NCBI RefSeq assembly: GCF_029894335.1
Contig: NZ_JARXZC010000034.1
Coordinates: forward strand, 1 to 64,000
Source of the DNA: Kitasatospora sp. MAP5-34
GTDB taxonomy: Bacteria; Actinomycetota; Actinomycetes; Streptomycetales; Streptomycetaceae
DNA: 64,000 nucleotides
Reading direction: 5' to 3'
The stretch's first letter is position 1. Each line of letters starts with the position of its first letter. A model generated the notes under the pieces. It was given only the letters and a program-made list of their open reading frames with translations, made no database searches and was not told where the DNA came from. This document shows positions 1-8,082 of this stretch, piece after piece. A program made the position numbers and the translations under genes.

Positions 1-114
1 GAACCGCTGGTCGACTACATCTCACCCACGGGCGGCGGCTACTTCTTCGCCCTGCCGGGCGCCAAGGACAGCGCCGACTGGCTCGGCCGGGGGCTCTTCG
101 CCGCAGCGGTCTGA
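1..114 (+). CDS. DyP-type heme peroxidase / deferrochelatase, C-terminal end only
   Basis: The window opens inside a gene; the last 37 codons are read in frame 1 and end at TGA 112-114. The residues YISPTGGGYFFALPGA followed by DWLGRGLF resemble the C-terminus of EfeB/DyP-type peroxidases, where a GGGYFF-ALPG segment lies near the heme pocket. Such proteins are usually Tat-exported and act in peroxide-dependent oxidation or iron release from heme. The catalytic GxxDG motif and proximal His would lie upstream of the window and cannot be checked. Confidence 0.7.
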   Translation, partial: EPLVDYISPTGGGYFFALPGAKDSADWLGRGLFAAAV

Positions 115-293
115 CGGGCTCCCGAACCCGCGAGCTCTCCCCGGGCTCCGGCTCCCTCGCGCCGATCATGACGGTCCACACCTCGTCAGAGCGGTTCGCG
201 ACCGGGAGCCGGAGCCCGGCTTTTCCCGGCTTGTCACAGGCACCAGCGATGATGGTCCGGACACGACGACCGACGGATGGAAGGACACCCCGC

Positions 294-995
294 ATGAGCT
301 GGTGGAAGGAGCCACTGGTCGGCTTCGACCTGGAGACCACGGGCACCGATCCGGCCGAGTCCCGGATCGTCACCGCCGCGCTGGTGGACACCCTCGGCGG
401 TCACCTCGAGCTGGTCACCAACTGGCTGATCGACCCGGGCGTGCCGATCCCGGCGGAGGCCGCGGCGATCCACGGCATCACCGACGACCAGGTCCGGGCC
501 AAGGGCCGCAAGCCGGCCGAGGCCGTCGAGGAGATAGCCGAGGCGCTCTGCGCCCGGTTGGCGGCCGGACGGCCGGTGGTCGCCTTCAACGCCCCCTTCG
601 ACCTCTCGCTGCTCGACGCCGAGCTGCGCCGGTACGGCCTCCCGGACCTCGCCGAGCGGCTCGGCGGCAGTGTCGGCCCGGTGGTGGACGCGCTGGTGAT
701 CGACCGCTCGGTCGACAAGTACCGCAAGGGCTCCCGGACGCTGCAGCACGTCTGCACGGTGTACGGGGTCGAGCTGGCGGACGCCCACGAGGCCGGCAGC
801 GACGCCCTGGCCGCCGTCCGGGTCGCGGTGGCCCTCGGCGAGCGCTATCCGGCGCAGGTCGGCGACCTGACACCGGACGAGCTGCACGGGCGTCAGGCCG
901 GTTGGTACCGGGACTGGGCCGAGGGCCTGCAGTCCTGGCTCCGCAAGGGCAAGGACGCCGAGGCGGTCGTCGACCAGCGCTGGCCGATCAGGTAG
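294..995 (+). CDS. DEDDh-type 3'-5' exonuclease (DnaQ/epsilon-like)
   Basis: This 233-residue protein shows the DnaQ exonuclease signature: DLETTG at residues 12-17 (first Asp and Glu metal ligands), FNAPFDLSLL near residue 100 (second Asp) and HEAGSDALAA near residue 165 (general-base His and last Asp, i.e. the DEDDh subtype). It is expected to remove 3' nucleotides from DNA or RNA in the cytoplasm. The family is common as a stand-alone protein in Streptomyces. The ATG at 294 sits nine bases after GGAAGG; an in-frame ATG at 168 would add 42 residues with no family resemblance. It is probably monocistronic, since the next gene is on the opposite strand. Confidence 0.88.
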   Translation: MSWWKEPLVGFDLETTGTDPAESRIVTAALVDTLGGHLELVTNWLIDPGVPIPAEAAAIHGITDDQVRAKGRKPAEAVEEIAEALCARLAAGRPVVAFNAPFDLSLLDAELRRYGLPDLAERLGGSVGPVVDALVIDRSVDKYRKGSRTLQHVCTVYGVELADAHEAGSDALAAVRVAVALGERYPAQVGDLTPDELHGRQAGWYRDWAEGLQSWLRKGKDAEAVVDQRWPIR

Positions 996-1171
996 CCGCC
1001 GCCGGTTACCGGTCGGTCTCAGCGCCTGGATGTGTACCTGTGCCGGTCAGGCCACGGGTGTACTTCCAGGCTCTCAGAGCGCCGGGAAGTCCACGGAAGA
1101 AGCCCTGGGCGACGAGCCGGGGCAGCAGTTGGCGCAGCGTCGCGACGCCGCCCACCATCTGCCGGTCGGTC

Positions 1172-2059
1172 TCAGAAGGGGTACCAGCGGACGGTCGCCC
1201 GGCCGTCCCGGAGCGAGCCGACCCGGCGGCGGAACTCGGCGGCCGCCGCCGGGCTGCCCGGCACCCGCTGGGCGACCCAGGCGGCGCTCGCCGTCTCCCG
1301 GGCGCCGCGCAGGACCGCGAAGCCGGGCCAGTCCCGGACGTCCCAGCCGTACCCGGCGGTGAAGGCCCGGTACTCCTCGGCCGGGACGCCGTAGCGGTCG
1401 TGGCTCAGGGCGAGCACCACCAGATCGTGTTCCCGCAGGTCGGCGGAGACCGTCTCCAGATCGAGCAGGACGGGCCCGTCCGGGCCGACGTGCACGTTGC
1501 GCGGCAGTGCGTCCCCGTGGATCACGCCGGGGGTGAGCTCCGGCGTCAGCCCGTCCAGTGCGGCGGCGAACTCGTCCTTGCGGTGGCGCAGGAACTCGGC
1601 GTCCGCCGGGTCGAGGTGCCCTTCGGCGGCGGCCAGCCAGCGGTCCACCGGCCCCAGCAGGTCGCGCCGCCCGAGCGGGAAGGGCGGTTCGGGCAGCCGG
1701 TGCAGGGCCAGCAGCAGCGGCGCGAGGTCGGCGGTCCGGGCCGGGGCCACGGCCGGGGCGAGCCGGTGCCAGAAGGTGACGGGGTGTCCGCCGGCCGGCC
1801 ACGGTTCGGGCAGGTACGGGCGGACCACCGGCACCCCCTGCCCGTCGAGCCACCGGGCCACCAGCAGCTCACGCCGGGCCCGTTCGGCGAGTCCGGGCCC
1901 CCGCCCGACCTTCGCCACCACCGCCGTCGGCCCGAGGTCGAACACCGCGTTCTCCCCGAGCGCCAGCAGCCGGGCGTCCACCGGGTCCGGCAGCCCGGCC
2001 GCCGCACAGGCGGTGGCCAGCAGGGCCCGGGCGAGTGGTTCGTCGAAGGCGGCGGTCAT
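1172..2059 (-). CDS. Aminoglycoside phosphotransferase (APH) family kinase-like protein
   Basis: The 295-residue product has an APH/choline-kinase fold. A nucleotide-binding lobe contains VAKVGRGPGL (likely ATP-binding Lys, near residue 50). The catalytic loop reads VIHGDALPRNVHV, giving the HGD Asp and downstream Asn, and LLDLETV supplies the metal-binding Asp. Many chromosomal members in actinomycetes phosphorylate small metabolites rather than antibiotics, so resistance should not be assumed. The ATG at 2059 is chosen because upstream in-frame sequence looks non-coding. The C-terminus ends with ATVRWYPF. Confidence 0.8.
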   Translation of the reverse strand: MTAAFDEPLARALLATACAAAGLPDPVDARLLALGENAVFDLGPTAVVAKVGRGPGLAERARRELLVARWLDGQGVPVVRPYLPEPWPAGGHPVTFWHRLAPAVAPARTADLAPLLLALHRLPEPPFPLGRRDLLGPVDRWLAAAEGHLDPADAEFLRHRKDEFAAALDGLTPELTPGVIHGDALPRNVHVGPDGPVLLDLETVSADLREHDLVVLALSHDRYGVPAEEYRAFTAGYGWDVRDWPGFAVLRGARETASAAWVAQRVPGSPAAAAEFRRRVGSLRDGRATVRWYPF

Positions 2060-2118
2060 ACCCCGCAGGGTACGAGGCCGAACCTCGCGCGGAGCGAGGC
2101 CCGGCCGAGGTGACGCCG

Positions 2119-2156
2119 GCTCAGGCCCGCGCACCGAGCTCAGGCCCGCGCACCGA
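2119..2156. repeat. Perfect tandem duplication of a 19-bp unit
   Basis: Two adjacent copies of GCTCAGGCCCGCGCACCGA occupy 2119-2137 and 2138-2156. They lie about 60 bp upstream of the APH-family start codon, in a 447-bp interval (2060-2506) that also holds the MMPL promoter region. No gene is seen in the interval. Confidence 0.85.
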
Positions 2157-2347
2157 TCGGGGAGGGCCCGAGTAGGGGTTTTCCCTGGCTTCGACCCTGG
2201 GTCTCTCCTGCTTGCGGGAGTCGCGGGATCCACCCTGAGGCGTAGGCGTCTCCACCCGGAGTACGAGGTGGGAAAGGGTGGGCACAGGTCAGGATGGAGC
2301 GGGGCCGGTTTCAGCGGTTCCTAGGGGGCGTACACCCGGCGGGGGTC

Positions 2348-2404
2348 GCTTGCCGGGCGGCAAGCAAGCTGCCGTAGGATGCTCACACTTACTTACTTAC
2401 TTAC
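2348..2404 (+). promoter_or_regulatory. Probable MMPL promoter with palindrome and (ACTT)4 run
   Basis: A perfect inverted repeat with 7-bp arms, GCTTGCCGGGCGGCAAGC (2348-2365), is followed by a -10-like TAGGAT at 2375-2380. An (ACTT)4-AC microsatellite then occupies 2387-2404. The palindrome overlaps the expected -35 position, so it is a reasonable operator for a local repressor of the transporter gene starting at 2507. This assignment is inferred from position only. Confidence 0.4.
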
Positions 2405-2506
2405 CTGCCGACCGGCTAAGAGCTCGCCGCTCCGTCCCGGTCCAGCCGTCGCCCGGCTTCCCGTCCCCCAGGGCTGCGGTGAACCATGCCCAGGAGGCAC
2501 ACGAGC

Positions 2507-4675
2507 ATGTTCCACCGAATCGGACAATTCGTCGTCAGACGGGCATGGTGGGTGATCGCCGCGTGGGTCGTCGCCGCGATAGCTATCGTCGCCAGCGCGC
2601 CGACGCTGACCGCACAGACGGACGAGAGCAGCTTCCTCCCCAAGCACTACGAGTCCATCCAGGCCTCGGTGCTGCAGGAGAAGGCGTTCCCGGCCAACTT
2701 CACCCCCTCCGCGATGCTGCTCTTCGAGCGGACCGACGGCGGCAAGCTGGACCAGGCCGACCAGACTGCCATGAACAAGGTGGTCAAGGGTCTCGCCGAC
2801 GAGCACATCAACCTGGTCGAGACGATCCTGCCGGTCAGCGAGAAGGCGATGTCGAAGGACGGCAAGTACGCCCTCTCGATGATCGCGTTCGACAAGAACT
2901 CCCAGCGTGACCCGAAGGCCGTGGACGCGGCGCAGAAGCTGCGCGACGACTCCAAGACGCTCGCCTCCGGCAGCAACCTGAAGGTGCAGCTGGGCGGCCA
3001 GGCCGCGCAGAACCTGGACCAGCAGGACTCCTCGAAGCTGGCCAACGCGCTGATCGCGTTCGGCACCGTCGGCATCATCCTGCTCACGCTCGGCCTGATC
3101 TTCCGCAGCCCGATCATCGCGCTGCTGCCGGTCCTGTCGATCGCCGTCTACTCGATGGTGGCCAACGGCCTGATCGCGGACGCGAGCAAGGCGTTCGGCC
3201 TGAACGCGGACAGCTCGGTCTCGGCCATTCTGATCATCGTGCTGTTCGGGGTGGGGACGGACTACTTCCTCTTCCTGATGTTCCGCTACCGGGAACGGCT
3301 GCGTGCCGGTGACGACCGCAAGACGGCCGTGATCAACGCGGTCGGCCGGGTCGGCGAGGCCATCGCCTCGGCGGCCGGCGCGGTGATCGTGGCGTTCAGC
3401 GTGCTGCTGCTCTCCAGCCTCGGCATGTTCAAGGCGCTCGGCCCGTCGCTGGCCATCGCCGTCTTCGTGACCGCGCTGGCGTCCATCACGCTGGTGCCCG
3501 CGATCCTCTCGCTGATCCCGGAGAAGGTGCTGTTCTGGCCGTCCAGGGCCTGGCAGCGCGAGCCGAAGAACGCCCGATTCGCCGCTCTGGGGAACACCGT
3601 CCAGCGCAAGCCCGGGCTGGTCGCCGTCGTCTCCGGTGGCCTGATGGTGGTCCTCGCGCTCGGCGCCTTCGGCTTCAAGGGCACCTTCGACCTGGCCTCC
3701 GGCTCGATGCCGAAGACCAAGGAGTCGATGGTCGTCCAGAACACCCTGATGGCCAACTTCTCGGCCGGTGCGTCCGCTCCCTCGGAGGTCTACCTGACCT
3801 CCGCCGCCGGCACCCCGCTCGACAAGGCCGGTTTCGCCTCCTTCACGGCCACCCTCGGCAAGGTGAGCGGCGTCGGCCAGGTCGTCCCCCAGCCCAAGCT
3901 GAGCAAGGACGGCCAGACGGCCGACTTCACCGTGCTGCTCAAGGACGACCCGGCCAGCAACGGCGCGATCGACGCGGTCGGCAAGCTCCGGGACGCCGCG
4001 CACGCCGCCGCTCCGCAGGGCACCCAGGTGTACGTCGGCGGCATCACCTCGGTCTACAAGGACATCAACACCGCGATGGCCCGCGACTACTCGCTGGTCT
4101 TCCCGATCGCCGCACTGTTGATCATGGTGATCCTCGGCCTGCTGCTGCGCAGCGTGGTCGCGCCCTGGTACCTGATGGCGGCCGTCGGGCTCGGCTTCGG
4201 TGCCACCGTCGGCGCCACCAGCCTGCTCTTCCAGCACGTGGAGCACGAGTCCGGCCTGATGTTCATGCTGCCGATGTTCATCTACCTCTTCGTGGTGGCG
4301 ATCGGCACCGACTACAACATCCTGATGATCGCCCGGCTCCGTGAGGAGGCCGCCGAGGGCCACAGCCCGCGGGTGGCGGCCGGCCTGGCGATCCGGCACG
4401 GCGGTCCGACCGTCGCGGCGGCCGGCGGGATCCTGGCCGCCACCTTCGCCACCATGCTGCTGGCGGGGAACGTGCTGTTCAGCGAGATCGGTTTCTCGGT
4501 CGCGTTCGGCATCTCGGTCTCGGCCTACGTGATGGCGCTCTTCTTCACCCCGGCGCTCACCGCGCTGCTCGGCCGGGCCGCCTGGTGGCCCGGTCACGGG
4601 GAGCTCTCCGGCCACGGCGAGCGCACTGAGCTGCGCATCGTCCAGGGCGATCCGGAGCCGGCCGGTCGTCGCTGA
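2507..4675 (+). CDS. MMPL/RND family exporter
   Basis: The 722-residue polytopic membrane protein has the MMPL architecture: an N-terminal transmembrane helix (residues about 12-34), a large extracytoplasmic loop, a helix bundle, a second loop and a second bundle. The paired signatures GTDYFLFLMFRYRE (near residue 250) and GTDYNILMIARLRE (near residue 600) are the proton-relay Asp-Tyr pairs of the family. Members export lipids, polyketides or drugs using the proton gradient; the substrate cannot be read from sequence. ATG 2507 is preferred over ATG 2486 because AGGAGG at 2492-2497 lies nine bases before it. It appears to be a single-gene unit. Confidence 0.9.
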   Translation: MFHRIGQFVVRRAWWVIAAWVVAAIAIVASAPTLTAQTDESSFLPKHYESIQASVLQEKAFPANFTPSAMLLFERTDGGKLDQADQTAMNKVVKGLADEHINLVETILPVSEKAMSKDGKYALSMIAFDKNSQRDPKAVDAAQKLRDDSKTLASGSNLKVQLGGQAAQNLDQQDSSKLANALIAFGTVGIILLTLGLIFRSPIIALLPVLSIAVYSMVANGLIADASKAFGLNADSSVSAILIIVLFGVGTDYFLFLMFRYRERLRAGDDRKTAVINAVGRVGEAIASAAGAVIVAFSVLLLSSLGMFKALGPSLAIAVFVTALASITLVPAILSLIPEKVLFWPSRAWQREPKNARFAALGNTVQRKPGLVAVVSGGLMVVLALGAFGFKGTFDLASGSMPKTKESMVVQNTLMANFSAGASAPSEVYLTSAAGTPLDKAGFASFTATLGKVSGVGQVVPQPKLSKDGQTADFTVLLKDDPASNGAIDAVGKLRDAAHAAAPQGTQVYVGGITSVYKDINTAMARDYSLVFPIAALLIMVILGLLLRSVVAPWYLMAAVGLGFGATVGATSLLFQHVEHESGLMFMLPMFIYLFVVAIGTDYNILMIARLREEAAEGHSPRVAAGLAIRHGGPTVAAAGGILAATFATMLLAGNVLFSEIGFSVAFGISVSAYVMALFFTPALTALLGRAAWWPGHGELSGHGERTELRIVQGDPEPAGRR

Positions 4676-4805
4676 CGGTCCGTGCTGCTCCGCTCTTCGA
4701 GGTACTTCGGGGCGGAGGACCTGCCCAGGTCAGAGGGGGTACTCGGTGCTCGCGCCGGGTGCCCCCTCGGGCGTTTCGGCAAACCTGATCGGGGGCCGAT
4801 GTGGT

Positions 4806-4848
4806 GAAGAAAACTTCTTCGATCACCCGGGCCGCACCGTGCTACAGT
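4806..4848 (+). promoter_or_regulatory. csp promoter with GAAGAA/TTCTTC inverted repeat
   Basis: A perfect inverted repeat, GAAGAA-AAC-TTCTTC (4806-4820), sits just upstream of a -10-like TACAGT (4843-4848), with TTCGAT at 4819-4824 as a weak -35 at 18-bp spacing. The transcript would carry a leader of about 155 nt before the cold-shock start codon at 5011. The 335-bp interval 4676-5010 holds this promoter, the leader hairpin and no gene. Confidence 0.5.
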
Positions 4849-4886
4849 CGAAGCAGTTGCAGTTTTGGTTCCCATGAACGTACGTG

Positions 4887-4929
4887 TGCGCCTGCTGGTA
4901 CCAACCAACAGGCGCATTTGTTTTGTCCG
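4887..4929 (+). promoter_or_regulatory. Terminator-like hairpin in the csp 5' leader
   Basis: TGCGCCTG (4887-4894) pairs perfectly with CAGGCGCA (4909-4916) across a 14-nt loop and is followed by a T-rich run (TTTGTTTTGT). The hairpin lies inside the leader, about 95 bases before the csp start. It could therefore act as an intrinsic attenuator or cold-sensitive leader element rather than as the end of an operon. Confidence 0.5.
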
Positions 4930-5010
4930 GTGTTTTGTCTCCGGATGGGGATCGCGGCTACTTGGAGTCCACGAGGTGTGGGCTCTGATGCCCCAGAGAA
5001 GGAGACGGTT

Positions 5011-5214
5011 ATGGCTACCGGCGTCGTGAAGTGGTTCAACAGCGAAAAGGGCTTCGGCTTCATCGAGCAGGAGGGTGGCGGCCCGGACGTCTTCGCCCAC
5101 TACTCGAACATCGCTGCCCAGGGCTTCCGTGAGCTCCAGGAGGGCCAGCACGTCGAGTTCGACGTGACGCAGGGCCAGAAGGGCCCGCAGGCCGAGAACA
5201 TTCGCACCATCTGA
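5011..5214 (+). CDS. Cold-shock domain protein (CspA family)
   Basis: The 67-residue product is a single cold-shock domain. It has the RNP1-like KGFGFIEQ and RNP2-like VFAHYSNI motifs and starts MATGVVKWFN. It should bind single-stranded RNA/DNA as a chaperone or antiterminator. A good ribosome site (GAAGGAGA, 4998-5005) precedes ATG 5011. The gene has its own structured leader and is followed by a strong terminator. An RhlE-type RNA helicase lies immediately downstream, a sensible functional partner. A second csp gene lies at 13765-13977 and a broken one at 12293-12355. Confidence 0.95.
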   Translation: MATGVVKWFNSEKGFGFIEQEGGGPDVFAHYSNIAAQGFRELQEGQHVEFDVTQGQKGPQAENIRTI

Positions 5215-5249
5215 GTCCAGCCACTGAGCTGACTCACACAGCGCGAAGC

Positions 5250-5282
5250 GAGGGCCCGTACCGCACGGTGCGGGCCCTCGTC
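5250..5282 (+). terminator. Intrinsic terminator after csp
   Basis: GAGGGCCCG (5250-5258) and CGGGCCCTC (5271-5279) form a perfect 9-bp stem, with a further ACCG/CGGT pairing inside. It starts 36 bases after the csp stop and separates csp from the helicase gene. Confidence 0.75.
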
Positions 5283-5405
5283 GTGCATGCCGCCGAACGG
5301 CCGAGGCGGCGCAGCAGTCCTTTCCTGTCGGCCGACCCCACCAGGTCCTTCGCCACGGCGTCCTCGTACCCGTGGCCTTCGGCCGATCAGGAAAGAGAAT
5401 CCTGG

Positions 5406-7154
5406 ATGTCAGATCAAGCACGCCCGCAGCGCGACCGTTCCGCAGGCCGTCCCCAGGGCGGCGGCGGCCAGGCAGGCCGCAGTGGCGGCCGTGGCCGTTC
5501 CGGTGCCACCAGCAGCAGCGGCGGGTTCAGTGACGCTCAGCGGCGCAGCGGTACCAGCAAGGGCGGTCTGCGCAGCTCCGGTTCCGCCTCCGGTGGTGGC
5601 CGTGGCCGTGGCGGCTCCTCCCGTGAGCGTGCCGTCGAGGCGCCCGCCGACTTCGCCGTCGTCGAGGGCACTCCGGCCCGCCCGCCGGCCGCGACCTTCG
5701 CCGAGCTGGAGATGCCCAAGGGGCTGCTCTCCTCGCTGACCCGCGAGGGCGTCACGGCGCCGTTCCCGATCCAGTCGGCCACCCTGCCGGACGCGATCGC
5801 CGGGCGCGACGTGCTCGGCCGTGGCCGTACCGGCTCCGGCAAGACCCTCGCCTTCGGCCTCGCGCTGCTGGCCCGCACGGCCGGCAAGCGCGCCGACGCC
5901 CGCCGTCCGCTGGCACTCGTCCTGGTGCCGACCCGCGAGCTGGCCCAGCAGGTCACCGACGCCCTGACCCCGTACGCGACCGCCGTGAACCTGCGGATCG
6001 CCACCGTGGTCGGCGGCATGTCGATCACCCGGCAGGCCAACGCCGTCCGCCGTGGCGCCGAGGTCCTGGTCGCCACCCCCGGCCGCCTGGACGACCTGAT
6101 CAACCGTCAGGACGTCCGGCTCGACGACGTGCAGATCACCGTCCTCGACGAGGCCGACCAGATGGCCGACATGGGCTTCCTGCCGCAGGTCACCAAGCTG
6201 CTGGAGCAGGTCGCCGAGGGCGGGCAGCGGATGCTGTTCTCCGCGACCCTGGACCGCAACGTGGACCGGCTGGTCCGCCGCTTCCTGACCGACCCGGTGA
6301 CGCACTCCGTCGACCCGTCGGCCGGCGCGGTGACCACCATGGACCACCACGTGCTGCAGCTCGAAGCCGCCGACAAGGCCTCGGTGGCGGCGCACATCGC
6401 CTCCCGCGAGGGCGGCGTGATCATGTTCGTGCACACCAAGCACGGCGCCGACCGCCTGGCCAAGCAGCTGCTCGCCACCGGTGTGCGGGCCGCCGCGCTG
6501 CACGGTGGCAAGTCCCAGCCGCAGCGCAACCGGACCCTCGACCAGTTCCGTGAGGGTCACCTCACCGCGCTGATCGCCACCAACGTCGCGGCCCGTGGCA
6601 TCCACATCGACGGCCTCGACCTGGTCGTGAACGTCGACCCGCCGATCGACCACAAGGACTACCTGCACCGTGGCGGCCGCACCGCCCGGGCCGGCGAGTC
6701 CGGCACGGTCGTCACGCTGGTGCTGCCCGAGCAGCGCCGCGACGTCAGCAAGCTGATGACGGTGGCGGGCATCCGCCCGACCACCACCAAGGTGCGCCCC
6801 GGCGACGCCGAGCTGGCCCGGATCACCGGCGCCCGTACGCCTTCGGGTGTCGCGGTCACCGTCGCGCTGCCCGCAGCGGCCGCGCCCGCCCCGGCGGCCG
6901 CCGGCGCCCCGCGCCGCCGTCCGGTCAAGCGTTCCGGCCTGCCCGCCGACGTGGACATCAACGGCAACGCGCGTCGCCCCCGCCCCAAGCAGCGGATGGG
7001 CGCGGGCGGTGGCGGCGCGAGCGGCGGCACCGGTGGCGGCGCCCGTACGGCGGCCGGCTTCCTGGGCAAGTCCTCAGCCGGTTCGAAGCCGGGCTCCGGC
7101 TCCCGGAGCGGCTCCAACTACGGCACCGGCCGCCAGCGCCGCAAGTCCGACTGA
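5406..7154 (+). CDS. DEAD-box RNA helicase (RhlE-like) with basic/glycine-rich tails
   Basis: The 582-residue protein contains the DEAD-box core in order: Q-motif region near residue 110, Walker A GRTGSGKT (Lys 146), PTRELAQQ, VLDEADQM (DEAD from Asp 248), SAT, ARGIH and HRGGRTAR. It would unwind short RNA duplexes with ATP. The N-terminal 70 residues and C-terminal 110 residues are rich in Gly, Arg, Ser and Lys, typical of low-complexity RNA-binding tails. The start at ATG 5406 begins MSDQARPQRD. Its place just after a csp gene and csp terminator suggests a role in RNA remodelling during cold or stress. Confidence 0.92.
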   Translation: MSDQARPQRDRSAGRPQGGGGQAGRSGGRGRSGATSSSGGFSDAQRRSGTSKGGLRSSGSASGGGRGRGGSSRERAVEAPADFAVVEGTPARPPAATFAELEMPKGLLSSLTREGVTAPFPIQSATLPDAIAGRDVLGRGRTGSGKTLAFGLALLARTAGKRADARRPLALVLVPTRELAQQVTDALTPYATAVNLRIATVVGGMSITRQANAVRRGAEVLVATPGRLDDLINRQDVRLDDVQITVLDEADQMADMGFLPQVTKLLEQVAEGGQRMLFSATLDRNVDRLVRRFLTDPVTHSVDPSAGAVTTMDHHVLQLEAADKASVAAHIASREGGVIMFVHTKHGADRLAKQLLATGVRAAALHGGKSQPQRNRTLDQFREGHLTALIATNVAARGIHIDGLDLVVNVDPPIDHKDYLHRGGRTARAGESGTVVTLVLPEQRRDVSKLMTVAGIRPTTTKVRPGDAELARITGARTPSGVAVTVALPAAAAPAPAAAGAPRRRPVKRSGLPADVDINGNARRPRPKQRMGAGGGGASGGTGGGARTAAGFLGKSSAGSKPGSGSRSGSNYGTGRQRRKSD

Positions 7155-7207
7155 CGTTCGGTCGGTCGGCCGGTCTTTCGGTCGGACTCTCGGTCGGTTC
7201 AAGGCCA

Positions 7208-7256
7208 CGCCGCAGGGGCACCGGATCCACGTGATCCGGTGCCCCTGCGGCGTTTC
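7208..7256 (+). terminator. Very strong intrinsic terminator after the helicase gene
   Basis: Two perfect 20-bp arms (7208-7227 and 7233-7252) enclose a 5-nt loop and are followed by TTTCC. The stem begins CGCCGCAGGGG. It ends the rhlE-type transcription unit at the edge of the unusual region that follows. Confidence 0.85.
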
Positions 7257-7260
7257 CGTG

Positions 7261-7292
7261 CTGCCTGACTGCCTGACTGCCTGACTGCCTGA
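7261..7292. repeat. Four tandem copies of an 8-bp unit (CTGCCTGA)
   Basis: CTGCCTGA is repeated four times without error, directly abutting the truncated DUF6328 copy. A related CCTG/GCCT-rich run lies at 13075-13100, next to the intact DUF6328 gene. The same junction type is thus present at both copies. Confidence 0.9.
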
Positions 7293-7299
7293 CTGCCAG

Positions 7300-7413
7300 T
7301 CAGGGCCGCCGCAGCGCCCAGGGCAGGACGAACCAGAGCCCGGTGAACATCAGCGCGCTGGCTGTGGTGATCGCGATGGCCGGGGTCCGGCCGAGGACGA
7401 CGTCCGTCAGCAG
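7300..7413 (-). pseudogene. Truncated copy of the DUF6328 gene (C-terminus only)
   Basis: On the minus strand this segment encodes only the last part of the DUF6328 protein, ending ALMFTGLWFVLPWALRRP and the same stop. Bases 7293-7360 are identical to 13151-13218 (68 bp); 7361-7413 then match 13219-13271 with nine mismatches. Beyond 7413 similarity stops and the conflict-operon region begins. No start codon gives a full-length protein. It is read as a duplicated, broken remnant. Confidence 0.85.
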
Positions 7414-7452
7414 CGCCGCCCGGCTGCCGACCCCGGGTGGCCGTCGGGAGGG

Positions 7453-7496
7453 GGCCGGAGGGGGTGGCCGGAGGGGGTGGCCGGAGGGGGTGGCCG
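7453..7496. repeat. Three tandem copies of a 13-bp G-rich unit
   Basis: GGCCGGAGGGGGT is repeated at 7453-7465, 7466-7478 and 7479-7491, followed by a partial GGCCG. The runs of five G on one strand could form a G-quadruplex. The repeat lies between the truncated DUF6328 copy and a -10-like TACACT (7515-7520) upstream of the EACC1 gene. Confidence 0.8.
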
Positions 7497-7662
7497 AAAA
7501 CCATCGGTGCTGCGTACACTCACCGCTGTTCCGTTTCACCGTACGCCGGTGTGCGGTCCATCATCTGCTGTACCTGTTCCGGGCAGGATCGGGCGGGGCG
7601 CTTCGGTGGCCGTCCTACCGGCTTTGCCGCGGCAGGTCCAGAGCTATGTCAAGGGGGAGAGC

Positions 7663-8082
7663 ATGGCAGCGGCACTGTGGCTCGAAGTACGGCTCGGCGG
7701 CGTGGAGGATCTTGCTCCCGAGGAGCTTGAGGAGCTCACCCGCTCGTTGCTGGAGGAATTGTCCGCCGCAGGTGTGGATGAGCTGCGGACGCCGTCGATG
7801 GCGTCTCCTGCCGGGGCACGTTCCGCCGGGACGGCCGCACTCGGAGCGCTGCTGGTGGCGATCGCGCCTCCTCTGTTCCAGCACACCGCCGCCACGATCC
7901 AGGCGTGGTTGGCACGTGCCGGGCAGCGCAGCGTGGTGCTGGTGAAGGGTGACAACCGGCTGGAGCTGACTGCGCTGCCCACTGCGGACATGAAGGACCT
8001 CGCCGAGCGGTTCATCACCGCCTGCCTCGACGAGGACCGGGAGCCCCGGGCGCTCGGCGAGGACCGAGAGCCCCGGGGATGA
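7663..8082 (+). CDS. Effector-associated constant component EACC1-like protein
   Basis: The 139-residue protein starts at ATG 7663 behind AAGGGGGAGA. Its layout fits the EACC1 family of actinobacterial NTP-dependent conflict systems: a beta-strand start (LWLEVRLGG), an acidic helix, a hydrophobic central helix (GTAALGALLVAIAPPLF), a second strand pair (QRSVVLVKGDNRLEL) and a final helix. EACC1 proteins lie beside effectors and are thought to be constant adaptor or sensor parts. The stop overlaps the next start (ATG at 8079, TGA at 8080), so it is translationally coupled to the caspase-helicase gene. The last residues contain a short duplication (EDREPRALG-EDREPRG). The family call rests on pattern and context. 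Confidence 0.72.
   Translation: MAAALWLEVRLGGVEDLAPEELEELTRSLLEELSAAGVDELRTPSMASPAGARSAGTAALGALLVAIAPPLFQHTAATIQAWLARAGQRSVVLVKGDNRLELTALPTADMKDLAERFITACLDEDREPRALGEDREPRG

Noticed and set aside
996..1171. Repeated CCGGTCGGTCTCAG phrase between the exonuclease and APH genes
   Set aside because: Two short copies (about 1008 and 1162) occur, but they form no stem and show no link to a feature; chance is likely.
2393..4615. Long open frame antisense to the MMPL gene
   Set aside because: It mirrors the codon bias of the real gene, is dominated by charged Arg/Asp/His/Gln residues and has no family features. The same applies to long frames antisense to the helicases, sulfate genes and urease-like genes.
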